A stretch of DNA of 64,000 bases from JANMEX01 sp041751995. GTDB lineage: Bacteria > Pseudomonadota > Alphaproteobacteria > Rhizobiales > Rhizobiaceae. Under the pieces are notes generated by a model that searched no databases, had not been told where the DNA came from, and worked only from the letters and a program-made list of their open reading frames with translations. Position 1 is the first letter of the stretch. Every line of letters starts with the position of its first letter. Where the stretch lies: positions 1-64,000 of the forward strand of contig JBGSHY010000103.1 in NCBI GenBank assembly GCA_041751995.1, written 5' to 3'. The position numbers and the translations under genes are program-made. Shown here one piece after another: positions 48,359-56,089 of this stretch.

Positions 48359-49009
48359 GTCTATGTCCACTTCCGGATCCGCCTCAATCGCCTTGCGAAG
48401 CCTCGAAAACGCGAGGCGTATGCGCGATTTGACCGTGCCGAGTGGCAGGCCTGTCTCAGCCGCGATTTCCGAATGGGACAGCCCGATGAAAAACGCATAA
48501 CGGACGAGTTCCCGCTGATCGTCCGGCAAATCAGCCATTGCCGCCCGGATCCGCGCATCCCGCCGGACTGTATCCACCGTCTGATCCGCCGGTTCCGGCG
48601 CTTCCGGCTGGAACATCGGGTCTTCCGGATCCAGCAGTGCGGAGCGGTCCCGCCGCTTGTGATCAATCCGCCGGTTGCGCGCCACGCGAAAAAGCCATGT
48701 CGACAGGCTGGATTTGGCCGGATCAAACAGATGCGCCTTTTGCCAAAGGACAATCATCACTTCCTGCGCCAATTCTTCGGATGCGCCACGGTCCATGCCC
48801 AGCCGCATGAGGTAGCCGTTGATGCGCGGGGCAAAATGATCAAACAGCGTACCAAACGCTTCGCGGTCCCGTTCGCTCGCCACGCGCGCCGCTAAGAGGG
48901 CGAACCGTTCCGGCGTGTTTGGGGACTGCAAGGCTTGAAGGCTCCGGGATTGGTGGCCGCAAGGCGGCGCTGCAAGATAAAATTGTATCTGAATGACGCA
49001 CAATTCCAC
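48356..49009 (-). CDS. ECF-type RNA polymerase sigma factor
   Basis: A 217-residue sigma factor from a GTG at 49009. Region 2: EAFGTLFDHFAPRINGYLMRLGMDRGASEELAQEVMIVLWQKAHLF then SLSTWLFRVARNRRIDHKRR (about residues 50-118). Region 4: LPDDQRELVRYAFFIGLSHSEIAAETGLPLGTVKSRIRLAFSRLRKA (about 163-210). No anti-sigma gene lies after it; the next thing downstream is the repeat and then an opposite-strand gene. The exact start is uncertain. Closest in style to RpoE/ChrR-type ECFs. Confidence 0.9.
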   Translation of the reverse strand: MELCVIQIQFYLAAPPCGHQSRSLQALQSPNTPERFALLAARVASERDREAFGTLFDHFAPRINGYLMRLGMDRGASEELAQEVMIVLWQKAHLFDPAKSSLSTWLFRVARNRRIDHKRRDRSALLDPEDPMFQPEAPEPADQTVDTVRRDARIRAAMADLPDDQRELVRYAFFIGLSHSEIAAETGLPLGTVKSRIRLAFSRLRKAIEADPEVDID

Positions 49010-49185
49010 TGAAAGGTCAAATTCCCGCCGCTTTTATTCGATTGGGATGATGGAAAGGGATGCTATACGGTCCCCGGGCGCGGGAAATAAACCGGATTGA
49101 TTTGATTCATGCTTCTGTTCACCGTTCGGTAACCAGAAATGCCTCAAAATTGAATGGATCGAACCGGTCGAACTTGCTGCGGCCC

Positions 49186-49210
49186 GGAATGTTTGAAGAC
49201 ATTGGCCGTT
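49186..49210 (+). promoter_or_regulatory. Possible EcfG-type promoter of the ialB gene
   Basis: GGAAT (49186-49190) and CGTT (49207-49210) are 16 bp apart, one mismatch from the alphaproteobacterial general-stress consensus GGAAC-N16/17-CGTT, 24 bp before the ATG. It could also be used by the ECF gene product opposite. Weak evidence. Confidence 0.3.
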
Positions 49211-49233
49211 GACCAACAAGGATAGTTAAGTCG

Positions 49234-49740
49234 ATGCGTATCATTTCTGTGGTGACTGCCTGTGCGGTTTTGTTGGGCGCTGCCGGCACTGCCATGGCGC
49301 AGAAGCCAACCCAGATCGGCAAATTCTCCGCCTGGGGCGCTTACGCCTACCAGGCCGGCAACAGCAAAGTTTGCTACGTCCTGACCATCCCGCAGGCCAA
49401 AAAGCCGGAAAAAGGCATCGATCATGGCGACAACTTCTTTCTTGTCAGCCAAAAGCCGGGTCAGAACGTCGCCTTTGAGCCGCAGTTCATGGCCGGTTAT
49501 GAGCTTAAGGCTGAAACCAAGGTAACCGTCACCGTCGGCGACAAGAGCTTTTCGATGTTCACCTCCGGCAAATCGGCTTGGATGGAAAATGCCGCCGAAG
49601 AGCCGTCATTGCTCGCCGCCATGAAGGGCGGCCAATCGATGTCCATCGCCGCAACATCCAAGCGCGGCACGGCTACAGCCTACACTTTCTCGCTCTCCGG
49701 CATCTCCAAAGCCCTCGACGCGGTCAAAAGCTGCAAATAG
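49234..49740 (+). CDS. Invasion-associated locus B (IalB) family protein
   Basis: A 168-residue secreted protein with signal peptide MRIISVVTACAVLLGAAGTAMA. The mature part (KVCYVLTIPQAKKPEK, GDNFFLVSQKPGQNVAFEPQFMAGYELK, and ISKALDAVKSCK at the end) is the IalB pattern. IalB was named in Bartonella, but homologues are widespread in Rhizobiales and are likely periplasmic stress or envelope proteins. RBS AAGGA is located about 14 bases before ATG 49234. Confidence 0.88.
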   Translation: MRIISVVTACAVLLGAAGTAMAQKPTQIGKFSAWGAYAYQAGNSKVCYVLTIPQAKKPEKGIDHGDNFFLVSQKPGQNVAFEPQFMAGYELKAETKVTVTVGDKSFSMFTSGKSAWMENAAEEPSLLAAMKGGQSMSIAATSKRGTATAYTFSLSGISKALDAVKSCK

Positions 49741-49757
49741 CAAAGCCTTCAAATCGG

Positions 49758-49773
49758 GTTGACAGCTGTCAAC
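49758..49773. promoter_or_regulatory. Perfect 16-bp palindrome upstream of rlmN
   Basis: GTTGACAGCTGTCAAC is fully self-complementary and lies 18 bp after the ialB stop and 130 bp before rlmN. It resembles a dimeric repressor site, or may contribute to ending ialB transcription. Regulator unknown. Confidence 0.45.
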
Positions 49774-49902
49774 GATCAGGTCCGGTCTGAACGCGGCATG
49801 CAGCGTTTCGGCTCTTTAGCGTCATATGGATGACCTTTTCTCCGTTAAGTGCTAGAGGCACGGCCAATCCTGCTTTTCCGCCGTCCAAAGGCCTGAACTT
49901 AA

Positions 49903-51129
49903 ATGACCGCCACCATTGATTTGACCACTCCCGCAGCGCGCGACGCCATACGCCCTGTCATGTCCGAGAAGCCGTCGCTGATCGGTTTGACGCGGACGCA
50001 GATGGGCGACGCCTTGCGCGGCGTCGGCATTCCCGACAAGCAGATCAAGATGCGCGTCCAGCAGATCTGGCAATGGCTCTATGTGCGCGGCATCTCGGAT
50101 TTCGCCGACATGCGCAACATTTCCAAGGATCTGGTCGCCACCTTGTCGCAGCATTTCACCATCCAGCGCCCGGAAATCGTCGAAGAGCAAATCTCCGCCG
50201 ACGGCACGCGCAAATGGCTGTTCCGCTTTCCGCCGCGCGGCGCCGGAAAGCCGGTCGAGATTGAAACCGTCTACATCCCAGAGGAAGGCCGCGGCACGCT
50301 GTGTGTTTCCTCACAGGTCGGCTGCACGCTCACCTGCTCCTTCTGCCACACCGGCACGCAAAAGCTGGTCCGCAACCTCACCACCGAGGAAATCGTCTCG
50401 CAATTGCTCGTCGCCCGCGACCGGCTCGGCGATTTCCCCAACCGCGACACGCCGGACGGCACGATTGTCCCCTCCGAAGGCCGTCTCGTCTCCAACATCG
50501 TCATGATGGGCATGGGCGAGCCGCTCTACAATTACGACAATGTCCGCGACGCGCTGTTGCTGTTCTCCGATGGCGACGGGCTGGCACTGTCCAAGCGCCG
50601 CATCACCCTCTCCACCTCCGGTGTGGTGCCGATGATCCATCAGATCGGCGAGGAAACCGGCGTGATGCTGGCGATCTCGCTTCATGCCGCCAAGGATGAA
50701 CTGCGCGACATTCTGGTGCCGATCAACAAGAAATACCCGGTCAAGGAATTGCTGGCCGCCTGCAAAAACTATCCCGGCGTTTCCAACGCGCGGCGCATCA
50801 CGTTCGAATATGTGATGCTGAAGGGCGTCAATGATTCGCTCGACGACGCCAAGGAACTGATCAAGCGCCTCAAGGGCATTCCGGCCAAGATCAACCTGAT
50901 CCCGTTCAACCCGTGGCCCGGCACGGACTATCAGTGCTCGTCATGGGAACAGATCGAAAAGTTCGCTGACTTCATCAACGAAGCCGGCTACGCATCTCCG
51001 ATCCGCACTCCGAGAGGTCGCGATATCCTCGCCGCCTGTGGCCAGCTGAAAAGCGAATCCGAGCGGATGCGCAAGGTGGACCGGATCGCGCTGGAAGCGA
51101 TGATGATTGCCGGGCACGGGGAAGAATGA
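49903..51129 (+). CDS. rlmN: Dual-specificity RNA methyltransferase RlmN
   Basis: Radical-SAM enzyme that makes m2A2503 in 23S rRNA and m2A37 in some tRNAs. The 408-residue product has the cluster motif GCTLTCSFCHTGTQ (C-x3-C-x2-C, about residues 141-148), LMGMGEPLYNYDNV-like block NIVMMGMGEPL, and the catalytic C-terminal cysteine in ILAACGQLKSE (about residue 378). ATG 49903 fits family size. Downstream genes overlap by four bases (ATGA) in a chain of three. Confidence 0.97.
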   Translation: MTATIDLTTPAARDAIRPVMSEKPSLIGLTRTQMGDALRGVGIPDKQIKMRVQQIWQWLYVRGISDFADMRNISKDLVATLSQHFTIQRPEIVEEQISADGTRKWLFRFPPRGAGKPVEIETVYIPEEGRGTLCVSSQVGCTLTCSFCHTGTQKLVRNLTTEEIVSQLLVARDRLGDFPNRDTPDGTIVPSEGRLVSNIVMMGMGEPLYNYDNVRDALLLFSDGDGLALSKRRITLSTSGVVPMIHQIGEETGVMLAISLHAAKDELRDILVPINKKYPVKELLAACKNYPGVSNARRITFEYVMLKGVNDSLDDAKELIKRLKGIPAKINLIPFNPWPGTDYQCSSWEQIEKFADFINEAGYASPIRTPRGRDILAACGQLKSESERMRKVDRIALEAMMIAGHGEE

Positions 51130-51572
51130 TCGGCACCTTCCTGCGACATTTCCTTTCCATGCTCTTCGGCTATCTATTCGCCGTCGTCACCTGCGCCGCA
51201 ATCATCTTGATCATTCTCAGCCTGCCGACGCCACTGCAAAGCAGTTCCGGTTGGGCATCCGATCCACTGAATGATGTGGCCGGCAGACTGTTGACCCTGA
51301 CGCAAATCACGGCCATCGCCGCCTTGCCGGGTTGGGCAATGACGGCGCTGATCTCGGAACTGGCATTGCTGCGGAGCAAATGGCTGTTCGCGCTTGCCGG
51401 GTTGCTCTCTGCCGCCCTCGCCTCTGTCCTGTTCAACGCTTTACTGGACACGCAATTAGAAACCGGCATCATCATCAGCACTTGCATCGGCGGTCTGTTC
51501 GGTGGCTTGGCCTATTGGGCAATTTCAGGCAGAAATGCCGGAATCTGGATTTCCAAGGCGAGTATGAAATGA
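51126..51572 (+). CDS. Four-helix membrane protein, first of three tandem paralogues
   Basis: A 148-residue inner-membrane protein with four hydrophobic segments, including LFGYLFAVVTCAAIILIIL, AIAALPGWAMTALISELALL and IIISTCIGGLFGGLAYWAISG. I do not recognise a named family. Its C-terminal GGLFGGLAYWxISGR block recurs in the next two genes. It overlaps rlmN (ATGA at 51126-51129) and the next gene, so it is translated with them. Confidence 0.75.
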   Translation: MIGTFLRHFLSMLFGYLFAVVTCAAIILIILSLPTPLQSSSGWASDPLNDVAGRLLTLTQITAIAALPGWAMTALISELALLRSKWLFALAGLLSAALASVLFNALLDTQLETGIIISTCIGGLFGGLAYWAISGRNAGIWISKASMK

Positions 51573-52012
51573 ACCGACCCCTCCTCAACCATCTTCTGTT
51601 CATGACTCTTGGCTATGCGCTCGCCGTTTTGGTCGCCACCACAGTGGTGGTACTGATTCAGGGCCTGCCAACCGTGTTTCCCGATCAGGGTGCTTGGGGT
51701 TCGTTTTACAACTACCTCAATGATTTTCCCTCCATGTTCCTTTTCGGTCTGTTGATGACCGCAATTTACGGGCTGCCGGGCTGGTTAATTACAGTGGTCG
51801 CGGCCGAATGGCGGGGCGAACGAGGCAAATACTGGTTTGCCATCGCCGGCATTCTGACTGCAATCCTAGCCATCGTGATTGCAAGCCGCGGCCAGCGCCT
51901 TTTTGCAGACTGGCTGCTGAATGGAGGCATACTCGTCGGCGGCTTTTTCGGCGGACTTGCCTATTGGCCGATGGCAGGCAAGAAATCGGCAAACTGGAAA
52001 CAGACAGCATGA
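51569..52012 (+). CDS. Four-helix membrane protein, second of three tandem paralogues
   Basis: A 147-residue paralogue: MNRPLLNHLLFMTLGYALAVLVATTVVVLIQGL, MFLFGLLMTAIYGLPGWLITVVAAEW, and NGGILVGGFFGGLAYWPMAGKKSA. Similarity to the first copy is plain in GLPGW, then in the terminal GGFFGGLAYW. Both ends overlap neighbours by four bases (ATGA). Unknown role; tight linkage to rlmN is the only context. Confidence 0.75.
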   Translation: MNRPLLNHLLFMTLGYALAVLVATTVVVLIQGLPTVFPDQGAWGSFYNYLNDFPSMFLFGLLMTAIYGLPGWLITVVAAEWRGERGKYWFAIAGILTAILAIVIASRGQRLFADWLLNGGILVGGFFGGLAYWPMAGKKSANWKQTA

Positions 52013-52464
52013 ACCGCTTTGTATCTCACATTATCCGCTTCATCCTGATTATCGCCGGTTTCATCGCCGCCATCGTCGCCGCGTCGCTGTTCATGCTGGT
52101 GCTGGTCTGGGGCGGAATGCTCCAGGGGGATCCGGAAACCGAACGCCTGCTGTCGCTTGCTGTCGGTCTTTCATTGCCCGTGGTCGTTGCCTTTGCCGGC
52201 TACTACGCCTTCGCGCCTGGAATCGCCTTTGCCGTGCTTGCCGAGATCACCGCCCGCCGCTCGTGGCTGTTTCATGCGCTTGGAGGCATGGCTGTCTCCA
52301 TCATCGCGCTTGCCATACGCTCCGACATGACGATGCGCACCGGCATATTGATGATTGTACTGGCTGCGGGCGCAATCGGCGGCACGGCCTATTGGCTGGT
52401 CGCCGGACGCACCGCCGGCAAGCATCTGGATGAATTGTCTACTTCTGCGTCAAAAGAATCTTGA
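52009..52464 (+). CDS. Four-helix membrane protein, third of three tandem paralogues
   Basis: A 151-residue paralogue with MNRFVSHIIRFILIIAGFIAAIVAASLFMLVLVWGGML, AGYYAFAPGIAFAVLAEITARRSWLFHALGGMAVSIIALAI and AAGAIGGTAYWLVAGRTAGKHLDEL. The ALAEI/AExxx-LF-AL element and GGxxAYWxxAGR tail tie it to the other two copies, though it is the most diverged. It overlaps the convergent LysE gene by 26 bp at the 3' end. Confidence 0.72.
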   Translation: MNRFVSHIIRFILIIAGFIAAIVAASLFMLVLVWGGMLQGDPETERLLSLAVGLSLPVVVAFAGYYAFAPGIAFAVLAEITARRSWLFHALGGMAVSIIALAIRSDMTMRTGILMIVLAAGAIGGTAYWLVAGRTAGKHLDELSTSASKES

Positions 52465-53077
52465 CCGCAAACGCCGAAAACACCCCGGCAAACAGATAGT
52501 CAATCACCCGTGTCGCGCGCGGGCTTTGCTTCAGGAACACCGCCACCTTGTCGGCTGCCAGTATGATCGGCACCACTACCGGCATCGACACCACAATGAA
52601 CATCACGCCCAGAAACATCAGCTTGCCCGGCGCGTGCGGATCGCTGGCAGATACGAATTGCGGCAGGAAGGTCATGAAGAACAGGATGATTTTAGGATTG
52701 AGCAGATTGATTGCCAGCCCGGTCATCCAGTGCTGCGACAACGGCACAGGTTTTGACTTTTCGGTCTGCGGTTTGAACGCCGAGCCAAACCGGATAGCCT
52801 GATATGCAAGCCAGACCAGATAGAGCGCCCCGACAACTTTCAGCGCCAGAAACGCTTTTGGCGCCGCCACAATCAGCGCTGACAAGCCAAGCGCCACAAG
52901 CGTCGTGTGAATGACAATCCCCGTCATGGCACCAGCCATCGCCGCAAAGCCAGCTGCCCGCCCGTGGCTCAGCGCCCGGCCGACAAACAGCGTCATGTCA
53001 GGACCCGGCGTCAATGCAATGATGATGATGGCGATACCGAACTGGATGATGATGGAAAGATCAGGCACAAAGGTCAT
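52439..53077 (-). CDS. LysE family amino acid exporter
   Basis: A 212-residue protein with six hydrophobic segments. The opening LSIIIQFGIAIIIIALTPGPDMTLFVGRALSHGRAAGFAAMAG includes the LysE/RhtB motif TPGPDMTLFVGRALS. Exports amino acids or homoserine-like compounds; substrate unknown. ATG 53077 is the domain start; the long frame upstream to 53911 is not coding. The 3' end overlaps the third paralogue, and the 5' end faces a methyltransferase gene. Confidence 0.9.
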   Translation of the reverse strand: MTFVPDLSIIIQFGIAIIIIALTPGPDMTLFVGRALSHGRAAGFAAMAGAMTGIVIHTTLVALGLSALIVAAPKAFLALKVVGALYLVWLAYQAIRFGSAFKPQTEKSKPVPLSQHWMTGLAINLLNPKIILFFMTFLPQFVSASDPHAPGKLMFLGVMFIVVSMPVVVPIILAADKVAVFLKQSPRATRVIDYLFAGVFSAFAVKILLTQK

Positions 53078-53110
53078 GGATGCGGCTCGGATGATTGACT
53101 TGGCCGAGAA

Positions 53111-53809
53111 ATGCCGCGCCAAGGCGCAAAGGTCAATGTGGGCAAAACCGGCCAGATGAAACCAGACGTCCAAATGCCTTCGCCGGGCGAGAAGATTCGC
53201 GCCTTCATCCGCGAACACCTGCCGCTGGCCTGCGCTCCAACGCTGCCGCAAATCATGATTCATCATGCCACACCAAAGAGCGGACTTGGCCGCATTTCGG
53301 AAGAAGGCTCGCCTTACTGGGCCTACGCCTGGCCGGGCGGACTTGCACTGGCCCATCACCTGATTGCCAATCCGCACCTGGTTGCCGGCCGCGGTGTCCT
53401 CGACCTCGGTACCGGCTCCGGTCTTGTCGCCATAGCGGCAGCCAAGGCCGGCGCCCTTGATGTCCTCGCCGTCGACATTGACCCTCGCGCTGTCATTGCC
53501 ACTGAATTGAATGCAAAAGCCAACGCGGTCCGCCTGAGCATCCAGTGCGCCGACATCCTCGATGAGGAGCCGATGACTATTGATTTGGTCACGGTCGGCG
53601 ATCTGTTTTACGACCAGATCACCGCCGGCCGCACGCTTGCCTTCCTGCGCCGCCATAAAGCCAAAGGCATCGAAATTCTCATCGGCGATCCGGGCCGCGC
53701 CTTCTTGCCGACCTCGGAACTGACGCTGATTGCATCTTACGCCGTGCCGGACTTCGCCGAACCAAGGGCTGCGGCAAAACGGGAAAGCGGCGTCTACACA
53801 TTGCGCTAG
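53111..53809 (+). CDS. Class I SAM methyltransferase, ETF-beta lysine methyltransferase (PrmA-related) type
   Basis: A 232-residue methyltransferase from ATG 53111 (ATG 53156 is possible). Motif I is VLDLGTGSGLVAIAAAKAGA (about residues 96-115), with AVDIDPRAV and VTVGDLFYDQITAG following; the aromatic run SPYWAYAWPGGLALAHHL is typical of the ETFBKMT/nicotinamide-methyltransferase-like group, which includes bacterial methylases of electron transfer flavoprotein beta. Target is inferred from this group only. Confidence 0.82.
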   Translation: MPRQGAKVNVGKTGQMKPDVQMPSPGEKIRAFIREHLPLACAPTLPQIMIHHATPKSGLGRISEEGSPYWAYAWPGGLALAHHLIANPHLVAGRGVLDLGTGSGLVAIAAAKAGALDVLAVDIDPRAVIATELNAKANAVRLSIQCADILDEEPMTIDLVTVGDLFYDQITAGRTLAFLRRHKAKGIEILIGDPGRAFLPTSELTLIASYAVPDFAEPRAAAKRESGVYTLR

Positions 53810-53888
53810 GCTTGCCCCTGCGGCGCTTCCTGATAAAAGGGCGCCAATTGCCGGTTTCTCCCGGCCAAATCCATTCAGGAACAAGCGC

Positions 53889-55112
53889 ATGACCAAGTGG
53901 AAAGACGTCAAGAAAGTGGTTCTCGCCTATTCGGGCGGCCTCGACACCTCAATCATCCTGAAATGGCTGCAGACCGAACTTGGCGCGGAAGTCGTCACCT
54001 TCACCGCTGATCTCGGTCAGGGCGGCGAACTGGAGCCGGCCCGTCACAAGGCCGAACTGATGGGCATCAAGGACATCCGCATCATGGATGTGCGCGAAGA
54101 ATTCGTCGCCGACTACGTCTTCCCGATGTTCCGCGCCAATGCCCAGTATGAGGGCCTCTATCTTCTGGGCACCTCGATCGCGCGCCCGCTGATTTCCAAG
54201 CATCTGGTTGACATCGCCCGCGAAACCGGCGCCGACGCCATCGCCCATGGCGCCACCGGCAAGGGCAATGATCAGGTTCGCTTCGAACTGTCGGCCTATG
54301 CGCTGAACCCGGACATCAAGGTCATCGCGCCCTGGCGCGACTGGACCTTCAAGTCCCGCACCGACCTGATGAATTTCGCCCGCGACCACCAGATCCCGGT
54401 GCCGAAAGACAAGCAGGGCGATGCGCCCTTCTCTGTCGACGCCAACCTTCTGCACTCCTCATCCGAAGGCAAGGTGCTGGAAGATCCGTGGACCGCACCG
54501 AAGGAATATGTGTTCCAGCGCACCGTCTCGCCAATGGACGCCCCGGACAAGGCAACCGAGATCGAGATTACCTTCAAAAAGGGCGATCCCATCGCCATAG
54601 ACGGCAAGGCGATGAGCCCGGCAACGATTTTGGCCACCCTCAATGATCTTGGCCGTGACAATGGCATCGGCCGTCTGGACCTTGTCGAAAACCGCTTCGT
54701 CGGCATGAAATCGCGCGGCGTCTATGAAACGCCGGGCGGCACGATCCTTCTCCAGGCACACCGCGCCATTGAATCGATCACGCTTGACCGCGGCGCAGCG
54801 CACCTGAAGGACGACATCATGCCGCGCTATGCCGAGCTGATCTACAACGGCTTCTGGTTCTCGCCGGAACGCGAAATGCTTCAGGCCCTGATCGACAAGA
54901 GCCAGGAAGACGTCGAAGGTGATGTCCGCCTGACCCTTTACAAGGGCAACGTCATTGTCTCCGGTCGCCGCTCGAAGAAGTCGCTATATTCGGACGCGCT
55001 GGTCACATTCGAAGATGATCTGGGTGCCTACGACCAGAAGGATGCGGCAGGCTTCATCAAGCTCAACGCGCTGCGTTTGCGCACGCTGGCCGCCCGCAAG
55101 CGCATCAGATGA
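53889..55112 (+). CDS. argG: Argininosuccinate synthase
   Basis: Condenses citrulline and aspartate in arginine synthesis. The 407-residue product begins KKVVLAYSGGLDTSIILKWL with the PP-loop SGGLDTS (about residues 15-21), then TSIARPLISKHLVDIARETGADAIAHGATGKGNDQVRFEL, the core signature. ATG 53889 is standard. It follows 79 bp after the methyltransferase and ends before the hairpin at 55123. Confidence 0.97.
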   Translation: MTKWKDVKKVVLAYSGGLDTSIILKWLQTELGAEVVTFTADLGQGGELEPARHKAELMGIKDIRIMDVREEFVADYVFPMFRANAQYEGLYLLGTSIARPLISKHLVDIARETGADAIAHGATGKGNDQVRFELSAYALNPDIKVIAPWRDWTFKSRTDLMNFARDHQIPVPKDKQGDAPFSVDANLLHSSSEGKVLEDPWTAPKEYVFQRTVSPMDAPDKATEIEITFKKGDPIAIDGKAMSPATILATLNDLGRDNGIGRLDLVENRFVGMKSRGVYETPGGTILLQAHRAIESITLDRGAAHLKDDIMPRYAELIYNGFWFSPEREMLQALIDKSQEDVEGDVRLTLYKGNVIVSGRRSKKSLYSDALVTFEDDLGAYDQKDAAGFIKLNALRLRTLAARKRIR

Positions 55113-55122
55113 AATAAATTCA

Positions 55123-55150
55123 GCGGACCCCTTTGACAAAGGGGGTCCGC
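55123..55150 (+). terminator. GC-rich hairpin after argG
   Basis: GCGGACCCC (55123-55131) pairs with GGGGTCCGC (55142-55150). No T-run follows, so termination is uncertain. Confidence 0.5.
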
Positions 55151-55168
55151 CTGTTGGAACGTTGACCG

Positions 55169-56089
55169 ATGCACGGTCAAGAACAACAAGAAATAGGCAG
55201 TGACAGGCTCGCACGCATCAAAGCCTTGCCGATCTGGCAAGGCGCGCTCGCCATCCGCCCGCTCAAGGGCGGCATTTCCAACGAAAGCTGGCTGGTTTCC
55301 GATGCGAAATCGACCCGCGTCGTTCGCTTCGGCGAGGACTACCCTTTCCACCATGTCGGACGCGCCCACGAAGCGATGGTCGCCCGCGCCGCACATGAGG
55401 CGGGATTTGCGCCGGAACTGATCCATGCCGAGCCCGGCATGATGGTCTCGCAATTCCTCAATGCCCGCACCTTCGACGCAAAAATGGTGCAGAACAATTT
55501 GGTCCGCGTTGCTGAACTGGTCAAAAATTTCCACCAGACCATGCAGAACCATGTCAGCGGCTATGCGCGGCTGTTCTGGGTGTTTCACGTGGTGCGCGAC
55601 TATGCCCGGACACTGACTGAACAAGACAGTCGCCACAAGGACAGGCTGCCCGGCCTTTTGGCCATCGCCGCTGCGTTGGAAGCCGCCCAAATCTCGCTGC
55701 CGCTGGTCTATGGCCACAATGACCTTTTGCCGGCGAATTTTCTCGAGGCCGATGGACGATTCTGGCTGATTGATTTTGAGTATGCAGGCTTTTCCACTGC
55801 CATGTTTGATCTTGCCGGCCTCTCGTCCAATGCCGGATTTTCAGACGAGCAATCCGCACAGCTTCTGGAAACCTATTTTGGCGAAATGCCAAACGCTTCG
55901 ATGCTGAAAGCCTTTGACGCCATGCAATGCGCTTCGCTTTTGCGTGAAGCGATGTGGAGCATGGTCTCGGAATTGTATCTGAGCGCACCGGGTGTTGACT
56001 ACGAAGCCTACACTGCCGGTCAGCTTGACGCCTTCGCCGGAAAACTCGCCATATATCAATCCCGCCACCGAAAGATCGCTACATCATGA
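55169..56089 (+). CDS. Choline/ethanolamine kinase-like phosphotransferase
   Basis: A 306-residue APH-fold kinase. The ATP site is in LKGGISNESWLV, the catalytic loop is YGHNDLLPANFL (about residues 180-191, H-N-D...N), and the metal loop is LIDFEYAG (about 199-206). HND rather than HGD is the choline/ethanolamine kinase form. It overlaps the next gene by four bases (ATGA at 56086), so it is coupled to a dimethylglycine dehydrogenase and a role in methylated-amine use is likely, but the substrate is unproven. Confidence 0.85.
   Translation: MHGQEQQEIGSDRLARIKALPIWQGALAIRPLKGGISNESWLVSDAKSTRVVRFGEDYPFHHVGRAHEAMVARAAHEAGFAPELIHAEPGMMVSQFLNARTFDAKMVQNNLVRVAELVKNFHQTMQNHVSGYARLFWVFHVVRDYARTLTEQDSRHKDRLPGLLAIAAALEAAQISLPLVYGHNDLLPANFLEADGRFWLIDFEYAGFSTAMFDLAGLSSNAGFSDEQSAQLLETYFGEMPNASMLKAFDAMQCASLLREAMWSMVSELYLSAPGVDYEAYTAGQLDAFAGKLAIYQSRHRKIATS

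Noticed and set aside
53730..53888. Longer N-terminus for argG
   Set aside because: It overlaps the methyltransferase gene and adds residues not found in the family.
52439..53911. 490-codon version of the LysE gene
   Set aside because: Only the part from ATG 53077 matches the family; the rest is antisense to the methyltransferase gene.
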